Shown: positions 38,695 to 51,144 of the stretch, one piece after another
Position numbering within the stretch: the stretch's first letter is position 1
Layout: the number at the start of each line of letters is the position of its first letter
Source of the DNA: Paramecium octaurelia
Lineage: Eukaryota > Ciliophora > Oligohymenophorea > Peniculida > Parameciidae
Direction of reading: 5' to 3'
NCBI GenBank assembly: GCA_905182995.1
Contig: CAJJDP010000007.1
Coordinates: 434,049-498,048, forward strand
DNA: 64,000 nt
The notes under the pieces: generated by a model
Databases searched by the model: none
Told to the model about the DNA's origin: nothing
The model's input: the letters and a program-made list of their open reading frames with translations, nothing else
Made by a program: the position numbers and the translations under genes

Positions 38695-39108
38695 ATATAT
38701 AATTAAATAATCATAAATAAGTAAATATAATTCAATCTCTACCTTATTTTTGTAATTAAAAGCATATGCAATTACAGATACAATGAGGATATTCATGCAC
38801 TCTCAAACAATCTATCAATTACCATATTTGTACATAAATATAGAATAGTTAACTATTACAATTATCAAATTTGATATTATGGATATATCACTATTAAACA
38901 TTTACTCCTATTGCAAGATTTTATTTAAAATTTGGGACAGAGAAGTTAGATTACTAAATATATTAGTTCTCCTCCTAACTTAATTGTCTTTAGTATTTAT
39001 ATCATATATTTTTTAAGATGTATAAACCTCTGTATTTCATATTAAAACAAAACTACTTATAATTATAAATTATATTTAATAGCTAATATTCTATATAAGT
39101 ATTGTTTA
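38695..39108. other. intergenic region, 414 bp
   Basis: AT-rich spacer between two minus-strand genes; nothing supportable seen. Confidence 0.5.
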
Positions 39109-39825
39109 TCAATGACGAATAAATAGTATTTACTTAATAGGACTAATATTGCTCACCTACTAAAGAGGAGGTTTCTTGGAATAAGATTAATTCTATTATA
39201 AATTTTGTAAAGAATTCTTATTGGTGGATAATCGATTTGAATTAACATCTGGGAGCGAAGGAACTCTTCTTTCTTTAACAAGATTTTAAGATGGACTCGT
39301 AAAACTGCAATTATGAACCCTCCTGTAAGGAGATAGTCTCTATATAATTATTTAATTCTATGTCTTTACTCTTATTTCATTAATACAATTATCTTGAATC
39401 GAATTAGTCCTTGCTTTTTATTATTACTTGGATAATTCTACTTTTAATTGATTGTTCTCTTATTTAATTTCAGACAACTCCTTAAGAAGTGAGGCAATTT
39501 ATTATTATTCATTTTAACCTCTTGTTCTCTAATAAAAACTATTGAATGAATACTTGCAATTTTTTTATTTCATCTTACGCAAATTACAATTCCCTTTGCA
39601 TAAAATAAACTTACTCTTTATGAGACTCTTGTTGTTGTTGAAATTAGTAATTTAACTATATAATACATGAGTTCAATTCTTCTAATTATCTGGAATAACA
39701 GGTATTATTTACAATTCATAGTTTGAATAGTTATCTACTTATGCTTTCATTTTATTGATCTCTGATTACTTTTAATCAAGTAGTTAACTCATTTTTTACA
39801 ATTAACTTTCCATATAGTAATTCAT
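39109..39825 (-). CDS. short coiled-coil protein, 215 residues
   Basis: Introns at 39690-39712, 39594-39614 and 39529-39553 (23, 21, 25 nt) give exactly 216 codons. Residues 1-110 are heptad-patterned (MESQLQKMSQLLDQKQSEINKM, positions about 5-26; QIASLLKELSEIKQEN). The C-terminal half is basic and Ser/Asn-rich (LSPYRRVHNCSF; KERRVPSLPD) and ends at IRH. No known domain. Three introns in 0.7 kb is dense for this window. It may be a cytoskeletal adaptor; the function is unknown. Confidence 0.7.
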
Positions 39826-40258
39826 GTTGAAGTCTTTTTTGAGATAAACCGTTAATAAATTAATATATATACTCATTGTAATAGTTCTAATGTAATCAAA
39901 ATATCCCATTTTTCTTCAGGCAAACTTAATTGAAAATTATAATCCTATTGGAATGGCATAATTATGTCAAATCCTTAGATTAACATAGATTCCAATGGTC
40001 TTCAATTTCAAACTTTTAACAAATAATATTTTCACTAATATTTAACATTCTATAAAAATCCTTTCATTTAATAATTATGAAGAGGATTAATATTATACAT
40101 TATTGTAATTAAAATACTAAATCTGACTCTCAGATAATGAGTTTTGGATAATAATATTATTAGAGTATGATAGATAGATATCAATGGTAATAAAATTGGT
40201 ATATCAATAAAAGAAACAAAAATTGTATTAGTTTTTATATAAATTATTTATTTTTGTA
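39826..40258. other. divergent intergenic region, 433 bp
   Basis: Spacer between divergent starts at 39825 and 40259. A short minus-strand frame with an ATG near 39900 is open but cannot be spliced in frame to the gene at 39825. Confidence 0.45.
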
Positions 40259-42180
40259 ATGTAAGAGGATTTGCTTCAACCTTCTGCATTCTAAGCCACT
40301 TTGCGTTGTAAAGACCATAAATAAGGATTAATTGTTAAAGGGTGTGTAGAGAAGAATTGCAAGCGAAAGAAAATACTTCTTTGTTAATAGTGCCTTAATG
40401 AGGATGCTCATATGGAGCACAACAATAATGTTTTGGGGATTAAACAATTTATTGCTGAATTTAGTTAATCCATATACTAGGCTACACAATAGAATAAAAC
40501 CTCGTTGGAATAGTTTCTTAATAATGATGAAAATCTTAAAGTATATAAATATATTCAAGATAATAAACATCATCTTAAAAAAGTGAAAGATAATATCGAT
40601 ACTTAAAAGACTCTTGTGGCTTAGGATATGACATTCATTGTCGAGTAGTTCTAATTGTATTTATAATAAGTTAAAGAAAACGTGTTTCGAAAATTGGACG
40701 GTATTTATTCAGACTATGAATCATTATTTGAGTAAACCAGAAAACAATTCAATTCGAAATTCTTTGCTGCAGCCAATTATTTTTTATCTACTCCCATGGC
40801 ACTCACTTGTAAGTTAGGATAATAGGGAGATAATTCAGAGGAATATCTAAGGAAATTAAAACTAATTGATAACACTAGTTTAGATAGTCTATAGGATCAG
40901 TTTACAAAACTATTAAGAGCAAATGAGTCACCTAGGATTTTTGAATCGGATTAATAAAGATTATACTCAACAATATAGGAACCTTTGTAAAATTATTTCT
41001 TAGGTTGGTGTTCTAATTAGGATCGAGTACCTTAACCTCCTCAATTAGTATAGCAATATTCTAATAATTCATAATAAAATTATTTATTGAATTCTCCACA
41101 GTCAAAACCAATATTACGTGAAAATTATCAGCTTTCAGATTCCATTGTCATAAGCAAATCTGGAATATGTTGTAAATTCAGTCGGGCTTTAGATCTTTCA
41201 AAAAGAGAGTGGCCTCATATAAAATTGAATAGAAAATTCACTTTAGATTTTACAATAGGGGCTGTGATTGGGTTATCTAAGTCAACTTTTGTGATGATTA
41301 GTTAAAATGATTTGAAAATGAGAGTGTTTGACACTGAAAAGAAATCCTTATTGGCATTTGATGGACACACTCAATAGGTAAACTGGATAGAACCTTTATC
41401 AGCAAATACATTTATCACAGGAGCTGACGATGGTTAAGTGTATCACTGGATTTTCTAAGGATAAACTGCAAAAATATAGGATTAATATACATTTTCAAGC
41501 AAACCGATTTTAGCAGGTTTAGATTTGCAAAATAATGCGTTTGCATTTGTTGATTGTGATGGTAGATTGGGATATAAGAACATCACATCAAAATTAGAAT
41601 TATTTATGACTATTGGTAATTCAAGATTGTAGGGTAGATAAAGAAAGTATAAAATGGCTTTGATTAAGCCTGGGGAATTGTTTTGTGTCTATGTGGCTGG
41701 AGAATAAGGAGCTACTATTGTATAAGTGAATGAGAAGGAGAAGCAACTAAGAAAAGTGAATGCAAACACATTGCCTTGCAGTTAAACCATGATCCCATTA
41801 TCAATTAATGAAATGTTAATAGCCTCTACCGGTGGTGTTAAGGTATGTAGTACAAATAGAGATGATATTTTACAAGGTAATGATGTCGATGTTGTTTTGT
41901 TGGAATTTACACTTAGTCAAATAATGTTTGCTCTTTGTATTCCAATTGACTGTGGGTAATGTATGTAATATAGGATACTAAAAAAGGATAATGGTTAGTA
42001 TGACATTCAATCTAAAGACTTAGGGGTTGAAGGTCTAACTTTTCTTTCATCTAAGTAAGATTGCATTTATATCATTTCAGACTGAAACCAAGAATCCAAT
42101 TGATTAAAAACTAAGACAAAGTAATTATGGTAACTGTGGATTAGAATAAAATTAACTTCTTTGATATCACTATGAAATGA
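40259..42180 (+). CDS. B-box-like zinc-finger protein with beta-propeller (WD-like) repeats
   Basis: One 26-nt intron (42055-42080) near the 3' end gives 631 residues. The N-terminus has a Cys/His cluster (LRCKDHKQG, GCVEKNCKRKK, LLCQQCLNEDAHMEHN) like the B-box-type finger at 22829. A helical region (residues 75-270) follows. Residues 300-631 contain repeated beta-strand blocks with WD character: SLLAFDGHTQQVNWIEPL, NTFITGADDGQVYHW, EMLIASTGGVKVCS, and finally VIMVTVDQNKINFFDI, which is recovered only by removing the intron. It is likely a scaffold that combines a zinc finger, a coiled coil and a propeller. The exact repeat number cannot be fixed by eye. Confidence 0.8.
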
Positions 42181-42308
42181 ATAAATATTTAAGAAAATGT
42201 AAATGCATTAATAAATATCAGTCTAACAAGAATCTATGATTATATGGCAATTTGTTCTTAAATTCCATTTCTCTAAGCTAATTGTGTTTATTAACAATAT
42301 TAATTTAA

Positions 42309-42952
42309 ATGATTGAAAAATCAAAAATTCGATAAATTCTTCTTGATAAATCGTTAGGATAAATTTTGAAAGTGGACGGACCTGTAGAATCAATTCAAAA
42401 TGAAGATCAACTTGTTAATTTATCGGCATTCCATTAACATTTTCATACAACTGCGAAGAGAGAGCATTCTGCCACATCCAGATTCACAAATAAATTTGAA
42501 AAAATATAAGATGAAGTTTGGAAGTACATCCGACCTAGAACCCCATCAGTCTCTATTAATTGCAGATAAAGAGTTACGATATTTGAAGAATAAAGAGATT
42601 CTCAATTACAGCAAACCATTAATTTTGCACTTCCCTGGGAACCAACCAAAAAGCATATTCCACTTGATAAATAAACCAAGAGAAAGTCATGGCATACTTA
42701 AGCAATAATGCCTGATTTGAATTGCGATCAACCAAAACCAAAGACCATTTGCTTCGTAAACTATTCTAAAGGATCATTTAATAAATCAAGACCAACATCA
42801 TAATATCACATAGACGATAGGAAGGCAACATAAACATACCTACATTTGAAGTACATTATAATTAAAAAAGACCTAATTTTTATAGAAGAAATATGGATTT
42901 TGCTAGATTGGTTGATAGGAATAATGCATCTCCATATATCAATAAATTCTGA
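42309..42952 (+). CDS. hypothetical basic 207-residue protein
   Basis: One 20-nt intron (42851-42870) gives exactly 208 codons. The protein is basic and polar, with segments such as FHTTAKREHSATSRF, FALPWEPTKKHIPLDK and RRNMDFARLVDRNN. No membrane segment or known domain is seen. A second frame across 42400-42708 is also open and starts with ATG, but it has neither a good upstream start nor a continuation. The 3' end overlaps the stop of the convergent bL17m gene by 14 bp. Confidence 0.65.
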
Positions 42953-43640
42953 AATATCTTCTCATATCTAATGGATTCTTATTTTCAATCCAAAGGTCCT
43001 TTTCAACAGTCTCTAGTTTGCGTTTGAAAAATTTAACATCCTAATCTGCTCTTTTAATATCAACACTTGGAGTGTTAGAATCAGCTTAGAGAGCATCAAA
43101 TCTAGATTGGGCTTAGTCTAATTTATCCTTTATGAAGTCCCTCTCTTCTATCAACCAAGTTTTATTGTATTTACTAATATCCACAATCTTACCTGTCTCC
43201 TACAATTACTTGTATTAAGATTCTTCATATTTGGCAATTTCATTTTTTGTAAACTCAATATATCCCATTCTAGCAAAATCGCTTCTTCTTCTTTTGGTTT
43301 CAACTACTTTGAATACTTATTCTTTTGGATCTTTAAATTTAGGTACTATTTCATTAATAAGTTTCTTTATAGCAAATTTAGTAGTCAGAATACCTGAATA
43401 GTATTAAATTGATATGATACCCATTAGTCTATTGATTGCATTACTTCTATTTTTGCTTGCATCTTACCCTAGTTTGAAGGTCTTATGAGCCACGAATTGG
43501 AGAGCTCTGGCTTTAGCCCATGTAGTGTGAATACGTTCATGTGTCACTAATTAGGTCATTTGAGTTCTCCATAAATGCCATCTCTATTTTGATGTTCTGG
43601 CCAATCCAAATCGTTTAGGATCAGATAATCTATATCCCAT
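42939..43640 (-). CDS. MRPL17: mitochondrial ribosomal protein bL17m
   Basis: A 233-residue single-exon gene. The first 120 residues match bacterial/mitochondrial L17: the start MGYRLSDPKRFGLARTSKQRWHL (positions 1-23), then LVTHERIHTTWAKARALQFVAHKTFKLG, the L17 hallmark of HERI-x-TT-x-AKA, and finally ARMGYIEF in the place of the GGYTRI motif. A C-terminal extension of about 90 residues is charged and helical, as is common for mitoribosomal proteins. bL17 lies near the exit tunnel of the large subunit. No cleavable presequence is obvious, although the N-terminus is basic. Its last 14 bp overlap the convergent gene at 42309. Confidence 0.9.
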
Positions 43641-43685
43641 AATTAATATTATTAATAAATAATATTTCTAATCATATTTTATTTT

Positions 43686-44023
43686 TAGCTTCTCCCCCTT
43701 TATGCTTTTCTTATTTATCTAACTTAAACTAGCAAATTTTCAAAGAATTCCTTGATTCATTTGAATGTAATTTAAATGATACTCATTTTGAATTAGTGAA
43801 ATCTTAAAAGCATACTTAAAATTCTATTCTTTAACTATCATTTTAACAAGGCTTAATTTAATAACACTTGCTTCTTGATAATATATTTGCTGTACATCCA
43901 GAATTAATTTTAGTTCTTTTTTAATAAACTTTATTATTATCTTTGATATTTTTCATTTTTATGGATTATTCCAGTCATTGTAATTCATATTTATTGACTA
44001 ATACAATTTATTCCTTAGAATGA
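43686..44023 (+). CDS. possible gene fragment, structure unresolved
   Basis: A plus-strand frame open through this stretch and ending at TGA 44021-44023 has protein-like composition (ECNLNDTHFELVKSQKHTQ; LLLDNIFAVHPELILVLFQQ) but no in-frame ATG until 43971. The overlapping ATG at 44020 begins another open 39-codon frame (MSNNEVKIMVVDLQVQLDRF, about positions 44020-44079). The opposite strand across 43760-43960 is also open. The exon structure could not be resolved, and this may be non-coding. Confidence 0.25.
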
Positions 44024-44340
44024 GTAATAATGAGGTTAAAATAATGGTTGTAGATTTATAAGTATAATTAGACAGGTTTGAACTTAATATAGTATTAGAT
44101 ATTGAAATTGATGATAACAATTGTATAATATTCAAATGATTTTAAGACGGATAAATATTGAAATGGTTTATCAAAATAACATATAACATTTATTGTACAT
44201 CATTGATTTAAAAATCTTTTTAAGGATTTTATGGCCTTATCTTATGATTTATTCAATTCAAATGTGTGTTTTACTCCCTCCAAACGAGCTAAATTCAATA
44301 TATTTAATTACTTCTTTCAGCTATAAACAATTTTCCTGGG

Positions 44341-45083
44341 TCATTCTGTTATCCAAAAGATGGCATCGTTGGCATTCCCATCATTTGCATCTACATCTAC
44401 ATTTAAGTGTCTAATAATATTCTAAAAACACTCATTACCATCAACAAACTCGTCAGTGTCATCTCCAAACATCAATTACTGAATCTTTTAAAGACCTCCA
44501 AACAACAACACAAAGTAAATACTGATACTACTTATATATCTAACATCCAAATTCTGCACATCTACTCCCCTCTATAACATAGATCTGAATTTCTGAGTCA
44601 AGGGAAATGGGACTTTGCCAATCACAAAACCAGAAAAAAAATAAGAAACCCATTAATATTGGAGTGCCATGAATACAATTCCACTTAAATTTTGTTTTAG
44701 CATATCAGCCATGGCAGCTGGATTCATCATGGACATTGATTGCATTGGATCCTTTGCTGGCTTCTCACTTGCCTTTGTTAATATGCCTGATTTATTATCA
44801 CATAAATGAGCTCTCTTCATCTTAAAAGAATGATCTGGCAATAATCCATGTAATCGTGCTAGTCTTTAAGATTATTAAGTTATATTTCTAATTATGTTGT
44901 CTACTCTATGTACTTATCAATCATCTCCGCAACCTAAGCTTTTGATGTCACTTTTTGTGTTGTTTTTTTATTGTCCATATACTTTGTTAACAATCCTCTG
45001 AACATCTGAATCATAAACATCACAATTATAATCGGCAAGAACACCCAGTCTCTAATACGATCATCAATCAATATATCACTCAT
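44341..45083 (-). CDS. EMC3: ER membrane protein complex subunit 3 (EMC3)
   Basis: One 26-nt intron (44888-44913) gives 238 residues. The protein opens with the family pattern MSDILIDDRIRDWVFLPIIIVMF (positions 1-23; compare D-IRDWVLLPI of animal EMC3), TM1, then SQRLARLHGLLPDHSFKMKRAHL, the MNPAAMADMLKQNL block, TM2 (FMALQYQWVSYFFSGFVIGKVPFPLT) and DVRYISSISIYFVLLFGGL (TM3). The loop FSGFVxxKVPFPLT is diagnostic. EMC3 is the Oxa1/YidC-like core of the EMC insertase that places tail-anchored and multipass proteins into the ER membrane. The C-terminus is acidic (DVDANDGNAND). Confidence 0.95.
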
Positions 45084-45601
45084 TAAATTTATAATATTTA
45101 TAACAATCTATAAATGTAATTATTAATTCTTCCTTTATATTGATCTTATATCAATACTCTTTTATTTGTATTTACTAATTACACTTTAAAATCTAACCTT
45201 AATTTCTAAGCTCGCAAATAATTCCTATCTTACTTCAATATTTATAATTGTATATTCCTTGATTATATCGATAGAGAACTAAATCAAATTTATTTTAATT
45301 TTAATTTCTTATTTTATTAATTTTGATACTTTGCATATTAGTATAATCTTTATGATGAGAATCGTTTCAATCTTGTTAACATATTTAATATAACAATAAT
45401 AATATGGTTTATTATGTTAATGAAATTGTTCTGTTATATTAAGTGATTTTATTGGTTTTAAATTAACTCTTTTTTGAAGAAAAGGAAGACTGAAAAGTTT
45501 TGTAAAGATGAGAATTCATTCGAAATTTCACTTTGAAGTAAAATAAATGCAAGAAATGTTTGGGCATTTAATGTCAAATTCTTCCCAAAGTAGATATATT
45601 T
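45084..45601. other. divergent intergenic region, 518 bp
   Basis: Between EMC3 and the membrane protein at 45602. The last 90 bp contain an open frame, in frame with the downstream gene, that reads NKCKKCLGIQCQILPK but lacks an ATG; it could be an N-terminal exon. Confidence 0.4.
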
Positions 45602-47661
45602 ATGAATAAATTACAATTTAATCGATGGACCTTGACTTTCTCCAACCAAGAATTTGAAGATTTATATGAAATGGAGATGAGTAAATACAGAATTCACTAC
45701 TTTCGCATTATAGAAATAGTCATTATGCTTCTATGCTTTTACTTTTTTACTATTTATTTGATTGATGGATAGCATGTTTTTTTGATTATTTCTTTAGCAG
45801 TTTCTGGTGTTTTCATCTTGGGAATCCTTGTAATTACCAAAAGATTTGACAAAAAGATAAGATATTATTACTTTTTTATGTACCTAATATCTATTACAAT
45901 CAGCTTATATGTAGCCACATAGACAAAATAAAAGTAATTTTACTTTTGATTTTAGACCTCTTTACTTATTTGGTTTTTATAGTGGGTCGATCTCAATCAT
46001 CCAACTACTCTTTAGTAATTTTCGATTACGAGTGTTGGCATTTTTATTTGTTCCCATAATTTAATTATATCAATTGGATGCTCTTACTGCATAAGATTTT
46101 TCATATATTTTATTTGTGTTCACTTCCCAATTTTTGGTTATCATATACGCCCATTATAACGAATTTATGTTTCGTTTAGCATTCTCCTATATGCATTATA
46201 ATACCAAATTGATGTAATCAATTGCATTTATATTTTAGAGAATTACTGGAAGAATACGTACCTAATTGTTTCTTTGCAATTAGTTTAAATCAGCATAACA
46301 ACTCGTTTTAACTAGAATTCTTGAATCAACAAGCCAAAACTTAATTAAACATTGAGGATACAAAATCGATGATTGACATTTTGAGAAATACCTATGTTGT
46401 AAACAAAGCTTAAGTTCCTACATAAGTTGACTTATGCTAGATTCCAATACATAAATCCGGAGACATATCTATAAAAAAAGCAGCGGTGAAAAGATAAACA
46501 CTAGAAGAATATTCATTTTACAAAGTGAAATAAAATTTATCAATGAATCAAGGTGATATTTAAATTATTGAACAATTAGATGGAATTTACTTTGATAATC
46601 AGAAACAGAAAAATCATATCCTGAACATAGATGTCAAACAAATGAATTATGGAAAGAACTATTTGTTATTTGTCATAAATTAAGAGAAACCTCAATAAAT
46701 GATGACTAAAAGTGAGGAGTAAATCAAATATCTGAATAAGATTATCCTGTATGTGGCAAATTAATTGTCTGCATCACTCTCTCATCTTTCTAATGCCATC
46801 CTAACCCTAAATTATTCTACTATCGATAATGAAAAATTGTAGTATATTAAATGTTAAAATATATGGATTATGAACCAATTTTAAAACTTTTACTATTTTG
46901 TAAATGCTTGCAAAATAAACAATGACATAGTCAGTTATAAAATTGTTAATTTAAAACAATTCATAAGCAATTTAGAAACTTACTTTTCATTTATGTCTAA
47001 TTACTAAAATAAAAAGTTTATTACCTAATTCAATTTAGAGGATTGTAATATTAAAATTAATTCTTAATTTCTCTCCTAAATTGTTGTTAACATTTTTGAA
47101 TAATGTTTGACTTAGGCAGATGTAAATACAACTATAACATTAAATATTTCTACTGAATCGAATCTGAATCCCTTGAGATGGGAAAATAATAATCTCTAAG
47201 AAAAAAACAGCATATAAGAATTTGAGTTTATAAAAAGGGTGGTCATGGATTCTGAGGAGAGTCCTATGAAAACTGACAATCAGAAGTTAATTAAATTTGA
47301 GTTTACCTTTCTTACTGAAAAATATATAGAATTGCAACCTACTTAGTAATTAAACTTAAATCCTTAGACTTTTGAAGAATTCCAAAGTAATAATAATTAA
47401 GAATTTCTATTAATTTATCCTATTACTAATTTTTTACTAAAAAAGATTGGGCCGTATAATTTTGTATAGCAATTCTAAAATGCTTATTACGAAAATACTT
47501 CAACAAAATAAGCCTTAAATCTATTTCCTTCCATGATGGATTTATTCTAAGGTCAAAATGTATACTAAAATAGACTCTCCTTCTATATTTACTCTGATTA
47601 AACTTTATTAACTTAATCATTTATAAAATTTGTGCAATAGAAATCATTTTTGGATTCTTGA
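45602..47661 (+). CDS. multipass membrane protein with degenerate histidine-kinase-like region
   Basis: Introns at 45934-45955 (22 nt) and 46214-46238 (25 nt) give 670 residues. About six hydrophobic segments lie between residues 35 and 200 (IIEIVIMLLCFYFFTIYL; FLIISLAVSGVFILGILVI; YYYFFMYLISITISLYV; and others). A charged helical region follows, then KYLNKIILYVANQLSASLSHLSNAILTL (about 405-432), which sits where a HisKA dimerisation helix would be. QFLSQIVVNIFEQCLTQA resembles the N-box of a HATPase domain, but the G-boxes are not found. This suggests a receptor derived from a hybrid histidine kinase that has lost catalysis; that is inference. The gene converges on the Ca2+-ATPase gene with 42 bp between stops. 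Confidence 0.7.
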
Positions 47662-47703
47662 TGATTATTATTAAATATTATTAACTGTAATATATTATAA
47701 AAT

Positions 47704-50700
47704 TCATTTTAATTTAAAGTTGCTTTGACCTGAATTCATTTCAATCTCTTAATTAGTTTTTATAGGTTGTTTGCCCTCAATTTGTCTCTTTTTTCTCAGG
47801 AATGTAGATGGTTTTTTAAGTTTGCCCTTGAAAATTATAGTGGGAAAGTAATACCTAAATAGTGTTTGGATCTGCTTCAGTGGCAATCTGTTCACGGAAT
47901 AATTCAATGGACTAAAAGTATTGATCTGGTATTTGTTTGATTAAATAGCCAATTGCCAAACTGCACATTCCAATTAGAATACAGATAAAATGATGGGCAA
48001 AATCTAAAGGAGTGACTTTAACAGCCTTTCCTCCAAATTCCCTATAATAATTATGAGATTTGATTACACAATAAGAATTTAAACGACGATGGTTCCAGTT
48101 ATAACAGAGATAAAGAGCCAATTGTTGAAGAATCCTTCGAATACATTTAATTCTGTTTTTTTTAATTTCCTGGCATTGATTTCATTAAAAACTTGTAGAA
48201 ATACAAAAATGTGAAAGAAGATTGTGTAATGTTCTTAAAATACAGGACTATGACATAGATACTATAAATTACTTATATTCTTCATCGAGTCTATGTCCTC
48301 TGCTGGATTCAATACCAAACATGGAATCCCCTTTGAATAAGATGATTAATAGAACAAACAATTAAAATGCGGCTTGACAAATGATGCTTCTCCACATTCC
48401 TGGTGTGATCATATGTTCTTTTCTACCATACGGCTTACGTGTTAGTAATTCATCAGTAGGTGGTTCAGTAGCTAATGCTAGAGAAGCCAAAGTATCCATG
48501 ATGAGATTGACCCACAACATCTGAATACTTGTAAGAGGTGATTCCTTCAAAAAGACACCTCCCAAAAATGCCATCGTGACAGCAACAACATTTACAGTAA
48601 CCTAAAATACTAGAAACTTTCTTATGCAATCAAAAATATTTCTACCCCATTTCATAGCAGTCACTATAGATGCGAAATTGTCATCTAAAAGTATAATGCC
48701 AGCAGCTTCCTTTGCTACTTCAGTTCCTTAAATACCCATTGCGAAACCAACATCTGCTTTTTTTAATGCTGGGGCATCATTTGTCCCGTCTCCCGTTACT
48801 GCCACAACATTTTCTAGTTGTTTCAACCCTGTTACTAATAAGAATTTATCTTCGGGAGAAGATCTAGCCAACACTCTCAATTCATTGGCAATTAATGTAA
48901 AGTTTTGAAGATTCTTGACTTTGGGAATAACTGAAACTCCTTCATTTTCATAAATCAATCCTTCTACCATTTTTCTGAATGTTTTTCCTTCCAAAACTGC
49001 CAATGAATCATCATTATGTTCATAATTTTATGGTAATATTCCTGCCTATTTAGATATTGCAACTGCTGTATCAAAGTTATCACCAGTGACCATTCTTACA
49101 ATAACTCCTGCCTCTTTGCATTGCTAAACTGCTTTGATTATGCCTGTTTTTAAGGGATCTTGCAATCCAGTGACTCCAATTATAGTATATTATTTATCTA
49201 TTGTGTCTTCAATATTGTTGAAGTCATCTGGTTTTGTAGGTCTGCCTTATAACATAGTCTCTCTATATAAGAGGAGTATTGATCTCAGGGATTGAGAGGC
49301 ATACTTTTTAATGACAGCATTTATCCTTTATTTATAATCATTAGTAATGCTATAGAATATAAGAATATATATTACACAACAGGTCTTCCTTCAGCATTAA
49401 TATAATGAGAACACCTTTCTAAAAGGACATCTGGAGCACCTTTTGTGAATATGGTGAATTATGTTCTATCTCCCTTTAGATCAAGTACAATGGTCATCTT
49501 CTTTTTCTCAGAATTGAAAGGGAATTTCTTCTTGATTTTTTCTCCCATATTTTATCTAATCTATCTAAAATCATATCCAAATTTATAGGCTAGTTCCAAT
49601 AGAGCACATTCAGTCTTGTTTCCTATATGTTCAAATCTGCCATTCTCGTCTATCTAAGGATGAGCCATTGAATTCAAACATATTCCTTCGCAAAGTAATG
49701 ACAATGTTGAACTCTTAATTGCTTTAGGATCTAATTTATTAAAATCTGTATCTTCAATGTACAAATTCGTAACAGTCATTTTATTTTCAGTTAAAGTGCC
49801 TGTCTTATCACTGCAAATATTATTAGCCCCACCCATGGTTTCACAAGCAGATAAAAATCGAACGAGATTCTTCTCATCCTTCATCTTTCCAACTGAGTAA
49901 GCTAACGCAATAGTCACTGCTAATGGCAATCCTTCTGGAACTGCAACAACAATGATAGTAACTGAAACAATAAAGAAATTTAATATTTCTTTGACAGCAT
50001 GAGCAGAAAATAAAGGATATTCATTAAAAGCAGCATCATATAATAGGTGAAGTGTCATAGAAATAAATGTTATTATGGCTGCTTTCAATCCATATTCACC
50101 TATTTAATCAGCCAAAATAGCTAGTTTTTCCTATAATGGAGTTTTATCATCCTTAGACTATTATGTCATTAACTTCTTTGAAATACCCCATTGAGAATTC
50201 TCACCTACAGCTAAAATGAGAATCTCTCCTGTTCCATCAATGATAGATGAGCCACTGATCAAGAAGGAATTGGTATTTTCTTTTTAGTCCTTCCTTTCAT
50301 AAGATAGAGGAATTGTCTTTTTAATAGGTTTAGTTTCACCAGTGACAGAAGATTCATCAGCAGTCAATTCACTTGATTCGAGAACCAAGCCATCGACTGG
50401 CATCTTCTCTCCTGTGTCCACTATCATGATGTCTCCAACTAATAAATCATAAATATTGGTGCTCACTATTTTGCCTCCTCTCTTCACATTTACATTCCTA
50501 TTTTCTGCTATGGCATTTAATTTTCTAAATTATTGATCCTTCACATAATTATTCCCTGCTGTTACAGATACAATAATTATTACAGCTATGAATATAGCCA
50601 TTCCATCCATCCAACCCTATTTAAATTTAATGAGAATTTACTTCTTTCCAACCTTCAGTCCATACACCTATTATTAAATTCACTGCTGCTGCCAAACACA

Positions 50701-51123
50701 ATATTCTTAACATGGGATCTTCAAAATTTTCAAGAATCTATTTATATCTCCATTTTTATATACATATTCTAATAGAGTTTTAGGTTCTTTAACTTCTGGC
50801 TTGTTGTCTCCAAAACTATTTATAGAAATATGCAAATACTTTTTAACTCTCAATTCCAAATCATTGATGTTTGTTGCATCCAATCCTCTCTATCAAATTA
50901 TCTACTTTAATTACCTTGGGATCTGTTTTCAATTTAGTCAATAGTCCATCAATCTTTCCAAATCTAGACAATATATCTAAACTTGATCCATCTCTTATAT
51001 TATCAGGTACAAACATCTAACTTTACATTCAATTCAAATATATTACGATAATTCACTCGCTGTCATCCCAAAGTCAGTCAGGGCTTCTACTTTCAAAAGA
51101 GGCTCCTACATTTAAGATGCCAT
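47704..51123 (-). CDS. PMCA: plasma-membrane-type Ca2+-transporting P-type ATPase
   Basis: Eight introns of 25-28 nt (51021-51046, 50890-50914, 50738-50763, 50617-50641, 49350-49375, 48248-48272, 48042-48067, 47827-47854) give 1,070 residues. P2B motifs in order: [11 protein letters not shown] (actuator), [13 protein letters not shown] (M4), CSDKTGTLT (phosphorylated Asp), [41 protein letters not shown], and M5-M10 starting [12 protein letters not shown]. The C-terminal tail after M10 is short and basic ([14 protein letters not shown]), in the place of the calmodulin-binding domain of PMCA. It pumps Ca2+ out of the cytosol at the plasma membrane or alveolar sacs; SERCA is excluded by the M4 and loop motifs. 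The ATG at 51123 is 21 bp after the stop of the upstream gene. Confidence 0.97.
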
Positions 51124-51144
51124 TAAAATAAATAAATTTAATTA

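Noticed and set aside
42400..42708. A 102-codon plus-strand frame from ATG 42400
   Set aside because: It lies inside the gene at 42309 in another frame; only the 42309 frame splices into a consistent 3' exon and an exact codon count.
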